Positions 57,893-64,000 of a DNA stretch of 64,000 nucleotides are shown in pieces (the stretch's first letter is position 1; each line of letters opens with the position of its first letter). The stretch lies in contig JAACJP010000061.1 of NCBI GenBank assembly GCA_013368375.1, forward strand, positions 1 to 64,000. Direction: 5' to 3'. The notes beneath the pieces were generated by a model. The model was not told the origin of the DNA. It saw only the letters and a list, made by a program, of their open reading frames with translations, and did no database searches. This DNA is from Tricholomella constricta. Taxonomy: Eukaryota; Basidiomycota; Agaricomycetes; Agaricales; Lyophyllaceae. The position numbers were made by a program, and so were the translations under genes.

Positions 57893-60800
57893 CGTGCGCG
57901 CCGGTTTCGACCACATCGGTCGGTCGTTTGATATGCTCCCTCTTCGCCTGCGCCACCACCAGCCTGATGCGTTGACTTGATACGATACGAACACGAACGA
58001 CTCCTCTCGCCAATCCAAAAACTTAACTTATTACTCCGACCAGATATCGAGGCTCTGCACGGCGCCCCACCTCCCGCACAAACAGATCTGTCTCTTTTGA
58101 TCACTCAGTCCTTGGCCCACGCACTGCACCCTGGAACTCACTCACTCGCTCAACGACTCCTCTCTGACGCCACACGTCCACATTCACGCCGTCCTCTGTT
58201 TCTTGTTTATGCCCCCTCTTTCACTTGCTGCTTGCCTTTCCCTCTTGTTGTACATATGTTTCCATTTCAGCCGCACACTCTCCCCTCCCTCGCCTTTCCC
58301 AATCTTGCGGGTGATGCGCATATTTTACCCTCTTTAAATTCCTGCGCATGCATATCACTTGCTAGAGCAGGTTTCACGAAGCCTCCCCCTCCTTTCCTTT
58401 GTCTCGTGTCTCGGCGCGGATGACCGAAGACACAGCATATATATAGTTTGTCGTTTGTCCTGCCCTCTCCTCCTCATCCTCGTCGTCCTCGGCTACCCAC
58501 CCCGTTGGTGTAACCTTAGGTATATACTGCTAAATCACGCACTCGCACTCAATCTATATACCTGTGTACAGTACAAGTGTGTTTCACCTTTCCTTTGCTT
58601 ATCAATGAAAACGAATGCGAGAAATTGTTATAATGCACTTCGGGGACATCTTTAAGTCTAGGGCTACATGGACTGCTTATTCTTAGACTCGCCTCTCCTT
58701 GAGCCATACATAATATGTATATGACAAAATATGGATGACGCGCCCTCTGGCACGGGTACACGGAAATCGCAGCACTGCAAACTGGTGATGGCTGATTGGA
58801 TTAGTTCTGAGTTCTAGGTTGTGTCGTCGCTGACTGAGCCTCGCTCGGTAAAGGAGTGGGTGCTCGTCTTGGTCCTCGCGATTGGAGGTCTTCCGGAAGT
58901 GCAATGACTCGATCGGATGAGCAGTGTGTATAATAATAATACTAGTCATAATTATAACATGTGAGTTGTAACGATTGTATGTGCGTGCGTGCGTGCGTTC
59001 AGGAGACAGAAACAAGACCGCTAACCCGTAATTTGGCGCAGCACACAAGGCAACCATGTGGACGTGGGGCCCAGTGTCTGTTTAAATAAATTAGGCTAGA
59101 GGAGGATGCGGGCGCTTTTAATCTGATGGCCGACTCGGACCGCGCTCGCGAGCAGCGGGGGAAAACACTGCGTGGTACATGCATGCACGCATTCTGACTC
59201 GACTCGTTGTGTCGCTGTCGATGTCGATGCTGATGCCTGTTTGCAGCGCGAGCCCCGTAAGGGGCGAGCACATGGAGAGATCGGGTGAGTCGGGGCCTGC
59301 GATAGTAGTTGGTTGTCATCGCGGTGTGTCTCGTCCTGTTGTGTGCGACTCGGAGGATATCGTACTATCGAGGGTGGGCTTGGCTCTTGAGCGTCTCGGC
59401 TGGCCTCGCGCCTATTTTGCGCGGGTCGTGCTTCGTGATGCGGGGTCGCGTGGAGGGATGTAGATCACCACCGCGATGGTGCTTCGAGTAGAGTTGCGTG
59501 CGGCATGGGCGCGCCAAAGCGCAGTGTGATCCTTGAGTGCTATATCGGCACAGCCGGCGAGGAAACGTAGGACGTAACGCCTAATGGGGTCGGCCGCGCG
59601 GATGTGGTGCGTATGTGTTGCACGCGCAGCGTGTCTATATCTTTCGTTCTTTCCTCCTTGGCTGGTTACTTTGTTCTAATTGATCGAGAGCTTCTTGGGA
59701 CCATGCGACGCGACCCTGCGTGTTTGTTGTTGGGTCTTCGACTCGTCGACCATGTGCGATGACGAGAGAATAGGCACCGAAAGTGTGTGTGGCGTATGGA
59801 CCACCAGTGTGCGAGAAAATCACGTCGATATTATGGTTGCCAGGAGTAGACTTCGGAGGGCCGCACGCGATGTACACACACACATCTGGTGAAGCGGAGT
59901 TCATAGCGAAGCGTGGTGTGCAGGATTGCTTGGAACAAGGGAAGCTTTCTGAACAGAGCAGCATAGGCATAGATGAAAACATGTTTGGGGTGTACTTCGC
60001 GCCCATACTATGTTGTGTGTCAAATTAGACAGGCAGGAGAGCGTCACGGTAAGAGGGCGGTTTAATTTTACCTCCGACACAGCTTTCGAAGTCAGCAGAT
60101 GTGCCATCAGGGCTATGATCGATAAGCATGGATACCGGTGGTTTAACAGAATCTGATCTAGGAACCGAAGGCTTATACCAGGTAGCAGGGTGATTGCAGA
60201 GTGAAATATGAAAAACACAAGGGTGCTAGTCCCTGGATGTCCGGCGGAAGATATGACGGCAGATGGTCTGGGGGATTCGGGATTTGTGGGGAGGGAACGG
60301 ACGGGCCGGGACAAAAGACAAGGATGGAAGGAAGACTTGAAGGACAACAGAAACCAGGGCCAAGAATGCCCAAAACACATCTGTGAGAAACGCCTGTCAA
60401 TGTGCAAGGGACTGGTGCGTCAGCGCGCCATCAGGAATGCGGGGAAATAAAACAGCGAGACTTCACGAATGTCAATGTGAGAGCAATTGGGGGTCCCCCG
60501 GGTCCTGATGTTGAGCGAGAAGCAGGCCTGTCTGTGATCCAAGTGGAAGTATACCCCGACCTGGGGTTGTTGAGACGATCTGAGGCGCGGAGAAGATCGG
60601 ACACAGAGTAGCGAGTGCCTAATGGATGGCTGGGTGCAATCGGACTCGGAACGTGCAGAAGGGGTGAACGGTGCGAAGGAACCCGGCAGCATGGCGTATG
60701 CGTTTGACTATATACGCGAATAGCAATAAGAGACCTTGGATGTGGGTGTGGAATATGAACAAACTTTTGCTGTGGGGTGATTGGCATACTAAAAAATCAT

Positions 60801-62117
60801 AACGAGGCACTTCTGCCCGCCAAGTGAACACCCTCGCTGCCGGATCTCGCTCGTCGCACGCAGTGGAAGTGAAAAGGCGTTTCCTTTTCGTGTTTCCTTC
60901 ACTGACATCGGAGGAATGCCCGGACGAACTCCAATTGGCGAGGCGATTGTGAGGGCGAGAGATACGTCGATAAGATTTGTTTTGACTTTTGGCCAGATGG
61001 CATAATGCATCAGTGAATGCACATCGCTGGGTGTCCGGAGTTAAGGACATAGGACAGGAAATTGACTGACGCGCTGATTTCGGGCCCGGTAAGCTAGTAC
61101 GCGCGTCGCAACGTACTAACGACCCGATATATACTAGTCCGTCAATGACGAAGGCCAGGGGCCTATGCTCGGGCTTTTCGCACAAAACACCATGATGACG
61201 GACAAGAAAACCGACAGCCGAAATGCCATGGAGTAGAGACCTTATTCGTAGATAAGGGAAGTTGCGAGGTTTATCCATCGGCTGTGCCGTGCAGATCAGA
61301 GAATTGCCTGACTTGTGACACTGAAGGCATCAGAGGTGCTGTTTTTGTAGTGAATGAGCCACGATTGGAATAGAGGAGCGATTTAGCCTTGACCAGGAAG
61401 CCAAGATCCGGGCCGCACCAGCAAGAGAACATTGACGCGTAAAGGACACAGAGAAAGGTAGATTTGAAAGAAAGTTACTGAGAGCATGCGGTCGAAGACA
61501 AGCGGAGAAATACTGCGCCGTACGATGCGGAATGTGCTACGATTTTCGTTATGGCCGATATGACCTCACTCGTACACCGCGGGCGAGAGCCGTCAAGTAA
61601 AACATGCGAGCCTTTGTTCCTTTTTCTCTGTAACGGGTGGCGCGCTTTTGTGACCCTTCAACGACTGCACCGCCGGCGACGGCGCGCTTGGCAGGGTTGT
61701 GTCGGTGCGTAAAAGTTGGAGTCCTTCCGCCGTCGGCCGCAGACGGGATCATGAAACATGTAGACCTGAGCAACGATTCGCGGGAGACCAACCAGCGACA
61801 TCGCGGACCTTGTATGACGCAAATGAAGGTGGGTCATTGTCCGAGGGCAAACAAAAATGGAACACTGGCTACCAGCTGGCGAAGATGAATAGGGGCTTCC
61901 AAAGGAAGTTATCGAAGCATTACCCCACATAAGCGTCGTTTGTGCGGGCGAACTCTAAAGGCTAGCAGTGAACTGGCATTTGGAGCCGATTGGTCCAAAG
62001 GGCAATTTTCAAAGCAGAATATGTACATTGTGCCATCTCTGGCTGGGGAGAGGGGGTGAAGAGTTAGCAAAGCGAGGTATCAATGACAGGAAAGCATTAC
62101 ATGGTCATAACAAGGCG
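57893..62117. other. 4.2-kb gene-poor region
   Basis: No gene I can support. Minus-strand open frames at 59635-60006 and 60619-61278 lack recognisable domains and joining exons. A short (GTGC)n run lies near 58980. Confidence 0.4.
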
Positions 62118-63765
62118 TTAGCGGACCTTCCTACTCTCTTTAATAACCCCGTCACCCGGTTCTACGCTCGCCAGTATTGCTTTCGGCGAGCCCGCCGTGA
62201 GCGCCACGTCGTCTGTATTCCATCCGGCGCCATGCAGCAGTGTGACGAATCCCGAAAAGGCCTGGGCAGAATCTTGAAGCGTCGTACGGATCTGCGACAG
62301 AGCGCCGTCTTCCATTTCATCAAGTACAGTATCGGTCCATGGATTGGATGTCGCCGCTCTACAGGCATCCGCCGCATGGCACCATGCCTTAAGCAGATCG
62401 TCGTTGCTATAGCCTTCCTTGAGCAATATGTGGAGGTGCAAAGGGGCACTGCGGACATGCTGGCCATCATGGCCACTGTGTGCGTATAGACATTGATGAT
62501 CATACCACAACAGGTACCGCTCCTGTTGGAAAATTTCCAACAAGCGAACAGGAAAACGATCGTGGAAGACATCGGAAAAAGAGGACCCAATAGTGCAACG
62601 TCCCATTATGGAACCGCTGTCGCCACGGAAAACATCGGGTTGTCCGAGAACCTTCTCAATCCTTGACACTTGAGCAGGCGATGGTACCTTGGAACCGCCT
62701 GACGATCGATATATGCGCCAAGCTATCCCCGCCCGTTGTCGATTCAGGGAGCGCAGTTGTAAACCACGTACTCCAAGATAATTGATAATCAGGTGCAGAG
62801 CGACCAGAAGGAATAATGCGCCATATGTGAGACTCGGTGTCGATAGATGCGGTACGATGAGCGTGCCAAGCTAACAATCATTATCGCGCCTTAATACAGC
62901 TGTCACATGCACTGTTAACAAAAAGTTCTCACCAACATGCCGAGCAGAGCAAGAACAGTCTCTTTACTCGAATCTTTGGCGTTGAGATCGCCGACATCAC
63001 CGTTCCCGTTTACCGGCGTTGCGAAATGTAGAGTGATGGCGGCTTTCGAGCCTCCCGCGGCGATGCCACATAGGGCCCTGAATGAAGCACTTATACACAA
63101 TGCGCTGACGCGAAGGCCCGGTATATGTAGAGGAAAGGACGGCGAGGTTAACAGGGGGGACAGGGTATCTAGAATGACCGCAGCATCATTGAGGACATCT
63201 GCAAGGAAGCGATAGGTCTTGGCCTCTGGGACGAGCGAGGAGCCAAACAAGTAGGCACCGAATATCGCTGAAGAGATATCATCAGGCATCAATGATCAGG
63301 CGGCTGAAACCTACAGTAAAAAAGAGTGCGACTGACTTGTCAAGCGACCGAAAACATCCTGGACGACAGTAAGGAGTAAGGCATGCGTGGCCGTAGCCGA
63401 TGGATCTCCAACACCGAATCCTGGCGGCAAATTCAACAGACGTGATACGACTTACTGTGCCGAAAAATACCTTCGAGAACGGCTCTGGACGATAAAAGGC
63501 TGGCCAACGAATTACAAAAGGCTTGGAGAGCATTAAGAACCTGGTAGCTGATTTCATCGTTCGCGGTCGTCATTTTATATATTCATTAGGAAAACCATAC
63601 TGAAGATAATCTGACCACAAGAGATTTTGAGTATGCGGAAGCAACAGGTTCAATAGAAGAACAGGTACCTGGTGACACGCTGTGCGGATAACCCGATGGA
63701 AGGAAAACCTTGGTAAGAAAATTCATTACATGGTATTGACCAGTATTCCGGGTCAAATCAGTCAT
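62118..63765 (-). CDS. RUS (ROOT UVB SENSITIVE / DUF647) family protein
   Basis: Six exons: 63765-63669, 63610-63601, 63547-63471, 63420-63337, 63267-62933 and 62870-62118, total 1356 nt, 451 aa, within the family's usual size. Family landmarks: FLPSGYPHSVSP, YQVLNALQAFC, GFGVGDPSATATHALLL, EAKTYRFLADVLNDAA, CGIAAGGSKAAIT, AKDSSKETV and RSLNRQRAGIAW. Exon 2 has only 10 nt, yet restores the conserved Asp-Tyr-Leu before YQ. Plant RUS1/RUS2 act in UV-B and vitamin B6-linked signalling in plastids; the fungal role is unknown. Several hydrophobic stretches suggest a membrane protein (TYGALFLLVALHLIINYL). The start at 63765 is provisional; an earlier exon could lie past the window end. Confidence 0.88.
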
Positions 63766-64000
63766 GATTCTAATCTGTGGCAGAAATCTCAGACCATATA
63801 TAACGTGTAGCTTCGCCGCGTTTGAAAAGACACACCTTATTATTGGCTACGGATGTTCTGCGTTGATGCCCGGCATCATCTTTTTCGATAACAATGTAAT
63901 CGGAGCCCATTTGTTGATAGACAAGGAAGCAGCCTTGAACAGAAGACTATGATAGCCCTGGGAGTTCGATGAATCCAAGGAGAAAGTCTAGGCAATAGTA

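Noticed and set aside
57112..58104. 330-codon minus-strand frame opposite the third exon of the bHLH gene
   Set aside because: It is the shadow of GC-rich coding sequence; the plus strand carries helix 2 and a consistent exon chain.
60619..61278. 219-codon minus-strand frame
   Set aside because: No domain, no joining exons, codon composition unlike neighbouring genes; insufficient support.
1..64000. CRISPR arrays, bacterial operons, rRNA genes
   Set aside because: No regularly spaced short repeats with unique spacers and no rRNA-like conserved stretches; gene structure is eukaryotic throughout.

Overview
The window is nuclear DNA of a mushroom-forming basidiomycete (Agaricomycetes, Mycena-like). 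The evidence is many short introns of about 45-70 bp with GT/AG ends and CTAAC/CTGAT-like branch sites, F-box, bZIP and bHLH genes of fungal type, and above all KDZ (Kyakuja-Dileera-Zisupton) transposons with CxC1/CxC2 cysteine clusters, which have expanded in this clade. No bacterial, organellar or CRISPR signal was seen.

Region 1-39,680 is a nested stack of mobile elements. At the left edge lies a minus-strand Ty3/Gypsy gag-protease ORF (65-2908). KDZ-1 (3691-17607) is inserted beside it. It has an 8-bp target duplication GGAGAACT, terminal inverted repeats of about 1 kb made of about 78-bp tandem units, and five genes: accessory gene A (-), CxC2/KDZ transposase (-), gene C (+), gene D (-, Zn2Cys6 cluster) and gene E (+). 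A separate two-exon Zn2Cys6 gene follows (17623-18976, -). A Gypsy-type LTR (19195-29022) is split by KDZ-2 (19214-28688; 6-bp duplication CCTAAC; TIRs of about 0.67 kb; CxC1/KDZ transposase and two cargo genes, one ending in a membrane helix). From about 29.3 to 39.7 kb lie the right-hand parts of two further KDZ-1-like elements (copies 2 and 3) carrying the same C-D-E block. These are cut by a 2.2-kb non-autonomous DNA element rich in GTN repeats and by an 806-bp terminal-repeat retrotransposon in miniature (TRIM).

Region 40-64 kb is mostly host sequence: an RNase H relic, a PA-clan serine-protease-like gene, a head-to-head F-box/bZIP pair, a gene-poor 6.6-kb stretch with a possible coproporphyrinogen-oxidase relic, a bHLH gene with an extended loop, a second gene-poor stretch, and a RUS/DUF647 gene with a 10-nt exon.

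The strongest candidate for an undescribed system is in the KDZ elements. Each D gene encodes a Zn2Cys6 (CGG-binding type) cluster, and the element carrying it is densely sprinkled with one short palindrome built from CCG and CGG: CCGCGG in KDZ-1 (about 110 copies by eye in 13.9 kb, in exons, introns and TIRs) and TCCGGA-type sites in copies 2 and 3. This resembles the dispersed motifs read by the VANC anti-silencing proteins of plant VANDAL transposons. The function is inference. Exon boundaries given here were worked out by hand from splice signals and reading-frame phase.
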